Below the pieces are notes generated by a model that did not search any database, was not told where the DNA came from, and saw only the letters and a program-made list of their open reading frames with translations. A stretch of 60,439 bases of DNA, from NCBI GenBank assembly GCA_015058045.1, contig SVDC01000023.1, positions 1 to 60,439 of the forward strand. Reading direction: 5' to 3'. The translations under genes were made by a program, and so were the position numbers. Numbering within the stretch: the first letter of the stretch is position 1; the number at the start of each line of letters is the position of its first letter. This stretch comes from Cellulosilyticum sp. Lineage in GTDB: Bacteria > Bacillota > Clostridia > Lachnospirales > Cellulosilyticaceae. Shown here piece after piece: positions 31,215 through 40,526 of this stretch.

Positions 31215-33944
31215 ATGAATTACTCAACTAATTCTCGTAATAAAGCAGAGAAAAAAAATAAGAGCGATACAAAGCAGATCAAGAAAAAAGGTAAAGTCAC
31301 TGCCTTTCGTATTGTGATTATGACAATCATCATTGGGATGTTTGCTATAGTAGGTGCAGGTCTAGGGGTTTTCATTGGGATTATTAAAAGTGCACCTGAT
31401 GTAACAACTATAGATTTAAAGCCACAAGGCAATTATACTTCTTTTGTTTATGATGATAAAGGCGAAACCAAAATTGCTGCCTTTGAACCAGCAGACAATA
31501 GAGAATATGTTAAACTTAGTGATATTCCTTTAAACTTACAACATGCGGTAATTGCTACTGAAGATGAACGCTTTTATGAGCATAATGGGATTGATATTAA
31601 AGGGATTTTTAGAGCACTGGTTAGTAATCTAAAATCTGGAAAGTTTAACGAAGGGGCAAGTACCATTACCCAACAACTTGTTAAAAATAATGTGTTAACT
31701 AATGAAAAGAAAATTACACGTAAAATCCAAGAACAATATTTAGCCATTCAATTTGAAAAGATTTATGATAAAGATACAATCTTAGAGTATTATCTTAATA
31801 CTATCGGTTTAAGTCAAGGTGTATCCGGTGTGCAAGCTGCTTCTCAGCGCTACTTTGGCAAAAATGTAAGTGACCTGAGTTTAACAGAGTGTGTTGTTAT
31901 TGCAGTTATTACACAGTTACCAACTTACTATGACCCTATCAGAAATCCAGAAAACAACTGGGAAAAAGTACAGGTTGTTCTTCAAAAAATGGAAGATCAA
32001 GGCTATATTACACCTGAAGAACATGCACAAGCTTTAACTGAAAATCCATATATCAATATTAAAGAAGTTCATGAAGAATATCAAAGCAAGTCTACACAAA
32101 ATTCTTTCGTCGATGCTCTCTTTAACCAACTTGTTTCAGATTTACAAGAGTTAGGTTACACAGAAGCTCAAGCAAAAAAAGAAATTTATGGTGGTGGTTT
32201 AATTATTAACTCTACTATGGATGTAAATATGCAAGAAATTGTAGATAGAAATATAAATGATGAATCTCTTTATCCATCTAACTTATATAAAGTTCAAGTA
32301 GATTATAGTGTGGCTGGAACAAAAGCAGATGGTACTGAATTTAAACATGCCTCACAAGCTGTATTAGATAGTAATGATGAAATTGATGCTTATATTGCAC
32401 AGAAAAAAGATGAATGGGGTATTACAGCTGAAGATAAAATTACTGAAAGTATTATCAAACAACCTCAACCACAAGCTGCATTCGTATTAATGGACTATAC
32501 AACAGGACAAATTAAAGCACTTTCTGGTGGTCGTGGTGATAAAACTAATTTAGGCTTTAACTATGCAACTCAAGCTGAACGTCAGCCTGGTTCAACTTTT
32601 AAAGTATTAGCATCCTATGCACCGGCATTAGATACAGGTCTTTTCTCTCCTGGAACAGCTATTAAGAATGAAGCAGTTTCTTATCCTCAATGGGATGGAT
32701 CGACATGGTCACCAAGAAACTGGGACAATAATTATGATGGCGCTTATTATACAGTTCGACAAGCCATTGCTAATTCTATGAATATTATTGCAGTTAAAAC
32801 ATTAGATAAAGTTGGTATAGATACTGCATTTGATTATTTACAACGCTTTGGATTTACCACTTTAGTAGATAGTGATAAGAATTTACCACTTGCACTAGGT
32901 GGGATCACAAATGGGGTAACAGCATTAGAACTAAATGCAGCCTATTCAGCAATTGCTAATGATGGAACTTATGTTAAGCCAATATACTATACAACAGTAA
33001 CTAAAAAAGAAACTGGAAAAGTATTGATCGATAATACAGGTGAAAATATGGCTAATAATTCTCATCAAGTTATCAAATCTTCTACTGCTCGTATGTTAAC
33101 TGATATGATGACAGAAGTCATTGATGGACCAAGTAAGCATACCGGTGGAAGTATTAGAACCTACCTTTCAAATATGCCTGTTGCTGGTAAAACCGGAACC
33201 ACAACAGAAAGTAAAGACTTAGTTTTTTCTGGATATACACCTTATTATTCTGCAACAATTTGGACTGGATATGCTCAACCAGAAACCATTAGCTCATCTA
33301 ATGGAGGAAATACCTATCACTTAAAGATTTGGTCTAAAATTATGAGTGAGATTCATGAGGGCTTACCATATAAATCATTCCCAACAGTGACTACTGATTC
33401 TAATAGTGGAGTATCAGAAGTTGATATTTGTACAAAGTCTGGTAAATTAGCTACTGATCTCTGTAAATTAGATCCAGATGATTGTGTAAAAAGTGAGTTC
33501 TTTACAAATAACAATCGTCCTTCTGAATATTGTGATGTTCATGAAGAAGTTAAAATTTGTAAAGAATCAGGCAAGATTGCAACAGAATTTTGTCCTGATA
33601 CAGTCACAGAAGTTCGCATAAAAAATGAATCAGAGCCTACTGAACAAGCAACATGTGATATTCATACTACACCTGAAGGAGTAACAGACCCTATGGAATC
33701 TCCAAATCCAGATGGTAATCTAACTGATGATATGTTAGAGAATAATGGTTCGCAAAATAATACAGTTATTCCTGGTAATCCTGTTATCCCAAATGATCCT
33801 TCTGCTCCAACTCAACCAGACGAAACGCCTACACCATCACCTACTCCTGGTGATAGTGTAACGCCAGAGCTTCCACCTGTGGTTAATCCGTCTCCTACTC
33901 CTGGTATTGATGATGAAGATGATTTTGTCATTCCACAGTATTAA
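31215..33944 (+). CDS. Class A penicillin-binding protein (PBP1A)
   Basis: The 909-residue protein has a short basic cytoplasmic tail, one membrane helix (about residues 34-56), a glycosyltransferase-51 domain with ATEDERFYEHNGIDIKG and GASTITQQLVKN, and a transpeptidase domain with PGSTFK (active Ser), SMN and KTGTT. It polymerises and crosslinks peptidoglycan outside the membrane. The C-terminus has two Cys-rich SGK motifs (CTKSGKLATDLC, CKESGKIATEFC) and a Pro/Thr-rich tail. The ATG at 31215 follows GGAGGAGGAAG. Confidence 0.95.
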   Translation: MNYSTNSRNKAEKKNKSDTKQIKKKGKVTAFRIVIMTIIIGMFAIVGAGLGVFIGIIKSAPDVTTIDLKPQGNYTSFVYDDKGETKIAAFEPADNREYVKLSDIPLNLQHAVIATEDERFYEHNGIDIKGIFRALVSNLKSGKFNEGASTITQQLVKNNVLTNEKKITRKIQEQYLAIQFEKIYDKDTILEYYLNTIGLSQGVSGVQAASQRYFGKNVSDLSLTECVVIAVITQLPTYYDPIRNPENNWEKVQVVLQKMEDQGYITPEEHAQALTENPYINIKEVHEEYQSKSTQNSFVDALFNQLVSDLQELGYTEAQAKKEIYGGGLIINSTMDVNMQEIVDRNINDESLYPSNLYKVQVDYSVAGTKADGTEFKHASQAVLDSNDEIDAYIAQKKDEWGITAEDKITESIIKQPQPQAAFVLMDYTTGQIKALSGGRGDKTNLGFNYATQAERQPGSTFKVLASYAPALDTGLFSPGTAIKNEAVSYPQWDGSTWSPRNWDNNYDGAYYTVRQAIANSMNIIAVKTLDKVGIDTAFDYLQRFGFTTLVDSDKNLPLALGGITNGVTALELNAAYSAIANDGTYVKPIYYTTVTKKETGKVLIDNTGENMANNSHQVIKSSTARMLTDMMTEVIDGPSKHTGGSIRTYLSNMPVAGKTGTTTESKDLVFSGYTPYYSATIWTGYAQPETISSSNGGNTYHLKIWSKIMSEIHEGLPYKSFPTVTTDSNSGVSEVDICTKSGKLATDLCKLDPDDCVKSEFFTNNNRPSEYCDVHEEVKICKESGKIATEFCPDTVTEVRIKNESEPTEQATCDIHTTPEGVTDPMESPNPDGNLTDDMLENNGSQNNTVIPGNPVIPNDPSAPTQPDETPTPSPTPGDSVTPELPPVVNPSPTPGIDDEDDFVIPQY

Positions 33945-33968
33945 GGATTTTAATAGGATAAAATAAAA

Positions 33969-34004
33969 ATAGACCATAAACAAATTGTTTATGGTCTATT
34001 TTTT
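33969..34004. terminator. Bidirectional terminator between PBP1A and VanW genes
   Basis: AGACCATAAACAA and TTGTTTATGGTCT with T and A runs on both sides serve two convergent genes. Confidence 0.85.
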
Positions 34005-34015
34005 ATAAACTTTTA

Positions 34016-35572
34016 TTATTCCTGAGTTACAAAGAAGTTATTATCTGCAATATTCTCTTGTTCTATTTGATCTGTTGATTCTGAAGTATCTGGTGTAACA
34101 CTTGGAATTGGAGTAGGTGTTACTGTACCTGATGGTATGTTTTGGCTTATCGACTCATTAGGTGTTGTAGATGGACTTGTAGATGCTTGAACTTCATTAT
34201 CAGTTTTCTTAGTTCCGCGTCTAATAACAGCCGCACGTGGTTTATAATAACTTTTGTTAACAAGTTCTTTATTTACTAATTGGTTACCTTCGTAATAAAG
34301 CTTATATAAAGTTACACGTTTTCCATCTAACGCTCTTACCTCTACAACTTCTTTACCTTCTTCTAAGGTTGGATCATCTTCATATTTGGTTTCAGGTGCA
34401 GGAATAACCTCTGTTACCACAGATTCAAACTTTATAGTCTGTTCTGATTTTAGACTTTTGTGACCATAGATATTAACAATGACCTCATTATTTTCGCAAT
34501 AACCTTCAATAAAAATTGGATGACCTGAATTGTTTTTAAACTTAAAGTCAATAGTACCTGTATTATAGGTTGCATCGCGTCCTAATGGCACATAAGAAAC
34601 AGCTAACGAGTGATTTTGTCTATAAACAATCTCTAAATCCGTTAATAAGACAGCATTATAGAGCGTTGAACCTACTTGACAGATACCGCCGCCTAAACTA
34701 TCTTCTATTTTTCCATTTACAATTGTTCCTGCATTTTTATAGCCGGCTGCTTCTGTAAAGGGTTCTAATTGATTAGAGAGATAAAAAACTTCATCAGGTA
34801 AAAGCATGCGACTAATTTTGTTAGCTGCAACTTTTAAATTTTCATTTCTATTTGCATCTGAATTATTATAGGAAGTTGAAAAACTTGAAACGAGTGTTTG
34901 TACATCTGCTAAAGAAGCTTCTGTACATTCTGGCAAGATTGTTTCTGTAACAACCTCTATCGTTATTTTTTCAGTATCATCTTCCATTTGTTCAAGTGAT
35001 GTTAAAAGTTTTTCTTTCGTTGCAGCCTGATTTAAAGATGCACCATTGACTTCTTTGGTTGTAACGAACTTTCTATTAACACGTTTTAGTGTTGCATTAA
35101 CTGGTGCAGTATAAAATACATCTGAACAAGCTTCAAGTTGCTGATCTATTTTAGTTTCATCAATACTTCTGACTAAATTAAAGTGCTGACTTTCCTCCAT
35201 ACCATTTTTTGCAATTTGGTATTTTTTGAAGAAATTTTCCTCATGTCCTACCTTAAATGCCGAGTCTATTGTCTCATCAATATTATAGGTTATTCCAAGA
35301 TCATATAAAGGAATCTCTTTTGAAACATCCCCATTCGTAAACACTATATGTTGCTTACTCATTTCATCTGAAATACTTTGTTCTAATTTTGCTTTGGCTT
35401 CTGCTTTTGTTAACCCACCTACAGCTAAATCCTCAATGTATACATTTTTTGCAAATACTTCACTAAATGCATTTATCTTTGTATACATACAACCTATAGT
35501 ACCAAGAGATAGACCAATTAGAATAACGACGCCTATAGCGATACCCCATTTAAAGAGTTTTTTATTACTCAT
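34016..35572 (-). CDS. VanW-family cell wall protein (YoaR-like)
   Basis: The 518-residue protein has an N-terminal membrane anchor, two peptidoglycan-binding-4-like segments (about 45-210; YIEDLAVGGLTKAEAKAKLE), the VanW domain with SLGGGICQVGSTLYNAVL and DATYNTGTIDFKFKN, a G5-like region (RALDGKRVTLYKLYYEG) and a Thr/Pro/Ser-rich tail. Located outside the membrane and probably acting on the cell wall; the biochemical role of the family is not settled. It is convergent with PBP1A. Confidence 0.9.
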   Translation of the reverse strand: MSNKKLFKWGIAIGVVILIGLSLGTIGCMYTKINAFSEVFAKNVYIEDLAVGGLTKAEAKAKLEQSISDEMSKQHIVFTNGDVSKEIPLYDLGITYNIDETIDSAFKVGHEENFFKKYQIAKNGMEESQHFNLVRSIDETKIDQQLEACSDVFYTAPVNATLKRVNRKFVTTKEVNGASLNQAATKEKLLTSLEQMEDDTEKITIEVVTETILPECTEASLADVQTLVSSFSTSYNNSDANRNENLKVAANKISRMLLPDEVFYLSNQLEPFTEAAGYKNAGTIVNGKIEDSLGGGICQVGSTLYNAVLLTDLEIVYRQNHSLAVSYVPLGRDATYNTGTIDFKFKNNSGHPIFIEGYCENNEVIVNIYGHKSLKSEQTIKFESVVTEVIPAPETKYEDDPTLEEGKEVVEVRALDGKRVTLYKLYYEGNQLVNKELVNKSYYKPRAAVIRRGTKKTDNEVQASTSPSTTPNESISQNIPSGTVTPTPIPSVTPDTSESTDQIEQENIADNNFFVTQE

Positions 35573-35598
35573 ATTGCACCTCCTAGTGTTTTATTTTG

Positions 35599-35748
35599 TT
35601 AGACTTGTACTAAACCTGCTAATAAGCCTAATACAAGAACAAAACATATAATGGCTGCAAAAACTTTTTGATTTTTTTGCCCCCAAACATACATATTAAA
35701 CGATTGTTTTTTATGATGTTTTTGTTTTGAGCGGTTATGATTTTTCAT
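35599..35748 (-). CDS. 49-residue basic single-pass membrane protein
   Basis: AGGAAA precedes ATG 35748. The product has a His/Lys-rich start (MKNHNRSKQKHHKKQSF) and one membrane helix (VFAAIICFVLVLGLLAGLV). It overlaps the helicase 3' end by 14 bases and lies before the VanW gene in the same direction. It resembles the DUF4044-like micropeptides of Clostridia; function unknown. Confidence 0.65.
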   Translation of the reverse strand: MKNHNRSKQKHHKKQSFNMYVWGQKNQKVFAAIICFVLVLGLLAGLVQV

Positions 35749-37756
35749 TTTCCTCATCCTCCCACGTTATTATAGCATTATTTATACAATAGTGACCATC
35801 TATTTTTCTTTTTTCACCTGTATTAAATTGCACAATCATCATATTTTGCTCTAAGACTTGAATAATTGTACCTATCCCTAATCTTTTATGTCGAATTTTT
35901 CTACCTACTTGTAATTGCTCTTTTAGATTATTTTCTTTCAATTCATCTAAAAATGAAGAACACTCCACAGCTTTTCCATGCTTTTGAGAAGGAACATATA
36001 AAAAGAGTTTGTTTTTTGCTCTTGTCATACCAACATAAAGTAAACGTCGTTCTTCCTCTATTTCTTGAAGTGTTGCACTTTTGTGATAAGGAATAGTTCC
36101 TTCAACTACATCAATAATAAAAACAGTATCGAATTCAAGTCCCTTAGAACCATGCATTGTGGTCAGTGTTAATAAGTCAGAAGCACTTTTCTTAGTTGTT
36201 TGTTTAATTTGTGTAGCCATCTCAATTAAAGCACTCTCCCACTCTTCTAATGTTTCATAATTTTGAGCTGAATCTTCAATATCTTCTAGTACCTCAAATA
36301 ACGTCATTGCAGGCATTTTACGATATGAGGCATATTCATTTAAGTAGCCATCATAGCCAATGTGATGTCTAATATAGCGTATCGCTTCTAGAAGGCTTTT
36401 TTTGCTTAAAACTTGCAAGTCAAAAATCAGCTCTTGAATATAGTTTGTTTGCCACTCTGTTAATGAATCAATTTCAAGTAAATTAAAAATAAAAGGTTTA
36501 TTACCTTTTCTAGCTTTTTCCATATTAACCTTACTGATATAGCGTTTAGGTTTATTAATGATACGATAAGCATATTCTGTTTGATCAATATATTTAGAAA
36601 GATGCAAATAACTTAGTATATCTTTGGTAATCCACTGATCATATAGACTAATCATGCCATCTCTTAAACAAAATGGTACATTCGCTGCCAAAAGTGTTTC
36701 AACAACAGGTCTAGCTTGAATATTAGTACGGTAAATAACTGCCATATCCTTTAGTGGGATACCACATTGACGACGCTTTGTCATTTCATGAATAATATGC
36801 CTTGCTTCTTCTTTCGCATCTTTACAGTAAATAATTTGAGGAGGTTCTCCTTTAGCATTTGGCGTTGTCAGTTGCTTTTTATAACGTACTGTATTTTGAT
36901 TAATAAGTGATAAACTATGACTTAAAATAGATTCCGAACAACGATAGTTAATATCTAGGTATATTTCTTGAACATGTTCAAAGTGCTTTTTAAAATCTAA
37001 AAGATAAGCTGGTTTTGCTCCTCTAAATTGATAAATACTTTGGTCATCATCACCAACTACAAATATATGTTGATGCTTAGACACTAATAGTTTTAGAATT
37101 TCAAACTGGACTAAGTTAATATCTTGAAATTCATCTACTAATATATACTGATAACGCATCCCTACTGCATGACATAAGGCTTCATCATTTCTTAATAAAT
37201 AATAGCACTCTACAAGCATATCATCAAAATCAAATAACCCATGACGTTCTTTATAGGCTTCATATCGATTTAAAAGTTCTATAAACACAGGTTTTGAAAT
37301 ACCTACAGGTTGATATTCTTTGGGTAAAATAAGTTGATTTTTCATAAGTGATAAATGTCTAATAAAGCCTTCTAAAAACTCATCACCTTCATCTGTATCC
37401 ATTTCTTTTAGTAGTTGAGTTAATAAAATCTTACACTTATCTTCAAGCAAAAGATGATCTAAGGCATAACGATTTGGATTTACTTTTCTTAAAATACGAT
37501 AAAAAACACTATGTAATGTTCCAAACGTAATAGAAGATGTCCCAAACAAATGGGTGTATCGGTCTTTCATCTCTTCTGCTGCTAATTTACTAAAAGTTAC
37601 AACTAATATCTGATGTGCCGGACACTGAAAATGGTCAATCATATAGTGGATACGGTTAACAATCACTTGTGTTTTTCCAGACCCCGGACCAGCAATCACA
37701 ATAGTTGGTCCAAGATCGCAGGTTACTGCTTTAAATTGATTCTGATTTAAATTCAT
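35735..37756 (-). CDS. UvrD/PcrA-type ATP-dependent DNA helicase
   Basis: The 673-residue superfamily-1 helicase has motif I AGPGSGKTQ, motif II LVDEFQDIN, motif III GDDDQSIYQFRGA, TTMHGSKGLEFDTVFI and VGMTRAKNKL. The C-terminus has a short Tudor-like GRKIRHKRLGIGTI as in PcrA. It is a little shorter than typical PcrA (about 730), so it may be a paralogue and not the main pcrA. Confidence 0.9.
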   Translation of the reverse strand: MNLNQNQFKAVTCDLGPTIVIAGPGSGKTQVIVNRIHYMIDHFQCPAHQILVVTFSKLAAEEMKDRYTHLFGTSSITFGTLHSVFYRILRKVNPNRYALDHLLLEDKCKILLTQLLKEMDTDEGDEFLEGFIRHLSLMKNQLILPKEYQPVGISKPVFIELLNRYEAYKERHGLFDFDDMLVECYYLLRNDEALCHAVGMRYQYILVDEFQDINLVQFEILKLLVSKHQHIFVVGDDDQSIYQFRGAKPAYLLDFKKHFEHVQEIYLDINYRCSESILSHSLSLINQNTVRYKKQLTTPNAKGEPPQIIYCKDAKEEARHIIHEMTKRRQCGIPLKDMAVIYRTNIQARPVVETLLAANVPFCLRDGMISLYDQWITKDILSYLHLSKYIDQTEYAYRIINKPKRYISKVNMEKARKGNKPFIFNLLEIDSLTEWQTNYIQELIFDLQVLSKKSLLEAIRYIRHHIGYDGYLNEYASYRKMPAMTLFEVLEDIEDSAQNYETLEEWESALIEMATQIKQTTKKSASDLLTLTTMHGSKGLEFDTVFIIDVVEGTIPYHKSATLQEIEEERRLLYVGMTRAKNKLFLYVPSQKHGKAVECSSFLDELKENNLKEQLQVGRKIRHKRLGIGTIIQVLEQNMMIVQFNTGEKRKIDGHYCINNAIITWEDEENEKS

Positions 37757-37858
37757 TTTTTACTCCATTCTATAAGGTTTGCTCACGAATCCTTTCCTTT
37801 TAATTATAGACAATTTATATTATAATAAACCTAGTCATTTTATGAAAGGGGATAAAAT

Positions 37859-38470
37859 ATGGATTTAGGTTGGCTTCCCTCTTTAGGGTTTTATATACTA
37901 GGTATTCTTATTATAGGTTTAACCTTTAGAATGCATTTACGTAAAGCAAATTCTTCTAGCCAAGAAAAATTAGCTAATTTACTGCAAGAAGAACAAAATG
38001 CACGGTTTGTGAGAGCTAGTGAGTTGAAAACAGAATTATTTATTCAAGTAGATTTTTTAGCTTATCCATCTGTAACACATAAAGCGTGTGCGAAAAAGTA
38101 TCAGGAATTAATGAGCTATGCAAAACGCCCTATGATGAACTTACAAAAATTTTCTAATTTAGAACTTAAACAAACTTATGGTCCTCAAGTATTAGAAAAA
38201 ATTGCAGCATACGAAAAAAATTACTTTGGATTTATGGATATTTCTATTCAATATGGTGAAATACTATACGAAAATAATTATCTATTAGAAGCTAGAAAAA
38301 CCTTGGAACAATGTATTCGTTATCATTGTGATATATCCAAATGCTATATTCTACTAATTAAAATTTATAAAGCTCAAAATGATGTGACTGCATTAAATCA
38401 CATAAAAACGGTAATTGAAAAAGAAATGGGGCATTCACCCTTATTACATAAAGTACTTCAGATGCTTTAA
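37859..38470 (+). CDS. Membrane-anchored TPR-like protein
   Basis: The 203-residue protein has an N-terminal membrane helix (LPSLGFYILGILIIGLTF) and a helical C-terminal half (QYGEILYENNYLLEARKTLE, YILLIKIYKAQNDVTALNHI) that fits two to three tetratricopeptide repeats. Protein-binding role inferred. It precedes the glycosyltransferase gene by 29 bases, on the same strand. Confidence 0.65.
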   Translation: MDLGWLPSLGFYILGILIIGLTFRMHLRKANSSSQEKLANLLQEEQNARFVRASELKTELFIQVDFLAYPSVTHKACAKKYQELMSYAKRPMMNLQKFSNLELKQTYGPQVLEKIAAYEKNYFGFMDISIQYGEILYENNYLLEARKTLEQCIRYHCDISKCYILLIKIYKAQNDVTALNHIKTVIEKEMGHSPLLHKVLQML

Positions 38471-38499
38471 TAACTATAACAAAGAATGAGAGGTTTCCA

Positions 38500-39732
38500 A
38501 TGAATATTGGTATATTTTCAGACACTTATTCACCCCAAGTAAATGGTGTAGTAAGTTCTATTTTAACACTAGAAAAAAAATTACGTGAGCAAGGGCATAA
38601 TGTTTACATTTTTACCATTAGTCATCCCCAAGCTGAACATGATTCACCTTTTGTATATCGCATGGCCAGTGTACCATTTGTCTTTCTTAAAGACCACCGC
38701 GTAGGGATTGTCTACTCTAATAAAGCTGTACACAAAATTAAACGTTTAAAACTAGATTTAATCTTGTCTCAAACAGAATTTTCTATGGGCATATTTGCTC
38801 GAATGATGGCAAAGAAATTAGATGTTCCAATTATTCATACTTACCATACGGTATATGAAGATTACATGCACTATATTTCAAAAGGTATTGACCTATCTCC
38901 ACGTATTGCACGTAAATATAGTAAATCTTTTTGTAATCATGTCGATGGGGTCGTTGCACCAACCAAAAAAACAGAAAAACTTTTAAAAAGTTACGGGGTA
39001 CAAAAGCCAATTCGTATTATTCCAACAGGTATTGACTTTACACCTTTTAAACCTGAAAACTACAGTGAAAAGGATATTGACCGTTTAAAGGAAATCTTTA
39101 ATATTCCACCAAATGATCCTATTATTCTTTTTATAGGGCGTGTAGCTAAAGAAAAAAGTATTGATTTTCTTATTAAAGCCATGCCACAATTATTAACACA
39201 AATACCAGATGCCAAATTAGTGATTGTAGGTGATGGACCAATACGTTTAGAATTAGAAGAATTGGCTCAAAATCTAGGCGTTCGAAATGCGGTTATCTTT
39301 ACAGGTATGCAACCTTGGAATACAATTGGACGTATGTATCAGCTAGGAGATGTATTTGTCAGTGCCTCCGTTACAGAGACCCAAGGTCTTACTTTTGCCG
39401 AAGCTATGGCTGCTGCACTTCCTGTTATTGCCAGAGAAGATGAAAGTATTGCTGGTTTCGTAAGAGATGGATATAACGGTCAATTATTCCATACCATAGA
39501 CGAACTTTCCAAGGCACTCTATCAAATCTTAAGTAATGAGGCCTATCGCAAACAATTAAGCCAAAATGCAATTCATTCTATTAAACCATTATCAGCAGAG
39601 ACTTTTGGTCATCATGCGGAAGTATTCTATGAAGAAATTCTTCAAACATATCATGGTTTGGAAAACAAGGCAACTCATAAACATCATTTTAAATTACCAT
39701 TTAAAAAAAGTAAGAAAAATTCATCTCTATAA
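38500..39732 (+). CDS. Glycosyltransferase family 4
   Basis: The 410-residue GT-B enzyme has MNIGIFSDTYSPQVNGVVSS, IHTYHTVYEDYMHY, FIGRVAKEKSIDFLIKAM, and the donor-binding SVTETQGLTFAEAMAAALP. The plan fits diacylglycerol glucosyltransferases and related GT4 enzymes that build glycolipids or lipoteichoic-acid anchors in Firmicutes. The basic C-terminus (HHFKLPFKKSKKN) suggests membrane contact. Exact substrate not shown. Confidence 0.85.
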   Translation: MNIGIFSDTYSPQVNGVVSSILTLEKKLREQGHNVYIFTISHPQAEHDSPFVYRMASVPFVFLKDHRVGIVYSNKAVHKIKRLKLDLILSQTEFSMGIFARMMAKKLDVPIIHTYHTVYEDYMHYISKGIDLSPRIARKYSKSFCNHVDGVVAPTKKTEKLLKSYGVQKPIRIIPTGIDFTPFKPENYSEKDIDRLKEIFNIPPNDPIILFIGRVAKEKSIDFLIKAMPQLLTQIPDAKLVIVGDGPIRLELEELAQNLGVRNAVIFTGMQPWNTIGRMYQLGDVFVSASVTETQGLTFAEAMAAALPVIAREDESIAGFVRDGYNGQLFHTIDELSKALYQILSNEAYRKQLSQNAIHSIKPLSAETFGHHAEVFYEEILQTYHGLENKATHKHHFKLPFKKSKKNSSL

Positions 39733-39768
39733 TACGAGGTTAGCTCATAGCATAAAATAATTGGTATT

Positions 39769-39821
39769 ATATCAAAAAAGCCCCTATCTTAGTATATAAG
39801 AATAAGGGGCTTTTTTGATAT
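39769..39821. terminator. Bidirectional terminator
   Basis: A 16-base stem (ATATCAAAAAAGCCCC and complement) lies between the convergent glycosyltransferase and nth genes. Confidence 0.9.
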
Positions 39822-39827
39822 ATAATA

Positions 39828-40520
39828 TTAATACATATGTCCTTTTTGTAAAGCTTCTTGAGCTTCCTCAGGTAATTTTTTACGTAAAAGCGTTAATCCA
39901 TGTGGACAAACGGTTAGAAACATACAGTTTTCACATTTTGGATTGCGTGCTGTACAAATAGCACGTCCATGTGCAATGACTTGCGTATTGTAACGAATCC
40001 AATGCTCTCTAGGTAATTTAGTCATTAAGTCTTTTTCTATTTGCACAGGATCTTCATATAGCGTAATACCCCATCTAATACTAATACGTTTAACATGGGT
40101 ATCTACAACAATACTAGGAATCATAAAGATGTTTCCTCTGATCACATTAGCTGTTTTGCGTCCAACACCAGGCAATGTAACCAGTTCATCAATATCTGAA
40201 GGTACTTCTCCATGATACACCTCTACGAGTCGCTGTGCACAAGCAATAATGTTCTTAGCCTTATTTTTATAGAAACCTGTACTTTTAATAAGGTTCTCTA
40301 ACTCTCTTAAATCAGCTGTTGCAAAATCATAAACACTTGGAAATCTTTCAAATAAATCAGGGGTCACTAAATTGACTCGATCATCTGTACATTGTGCACT
40401 TAAGATGGTCGCTACTAAAAGTTCAAATGTATTTTTATGATTTAAGTAGCAAATCACATCTTTTGGATAGTAGGTATCTAAGCGTTCTAATAGCGTTGCA
40501 ATTTGTGCTTTTTGTTTCAT
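39828..40520 (-). CDS. nth: Endonuclease III
   Basis: The 230-residue DNA glycosylase/AP lyase has the helix-hairpin-helix LPGVGRKTANVI (catalytic Lys), VDTHVKRISIRWG (catalytic Asp) and the 4Fe-4S ligands C-x6-C-x2-C-x5-C (CTARNPKCENCMFLTVC). It removes oxidised pyrimidines. It follows the radical SAM gene with six bases between. Confidence 0.95.
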   Translation of the reverse strand: MKQKAQIATLLERLDTYYPKDVICYLNHKNTFELLVATILSAQCTDDRVNLVTPDLFERFPSVYDFATADLRELENLIKSTGFYKNKAKNIIACAQRLVEVYHGEVPSDIDELVTLPGVGRKTANVIRGNIFMIPSIVVDTHVKRISIRWGITLYEDPVQIEKDLMTKLPREHWIRYNTQVIAHGRAICTARNPKCENCMFLTVCPHGLTLLRKKLPEEAQEALQKGHMY

Positions 40521-40526
40521 GTCGTT

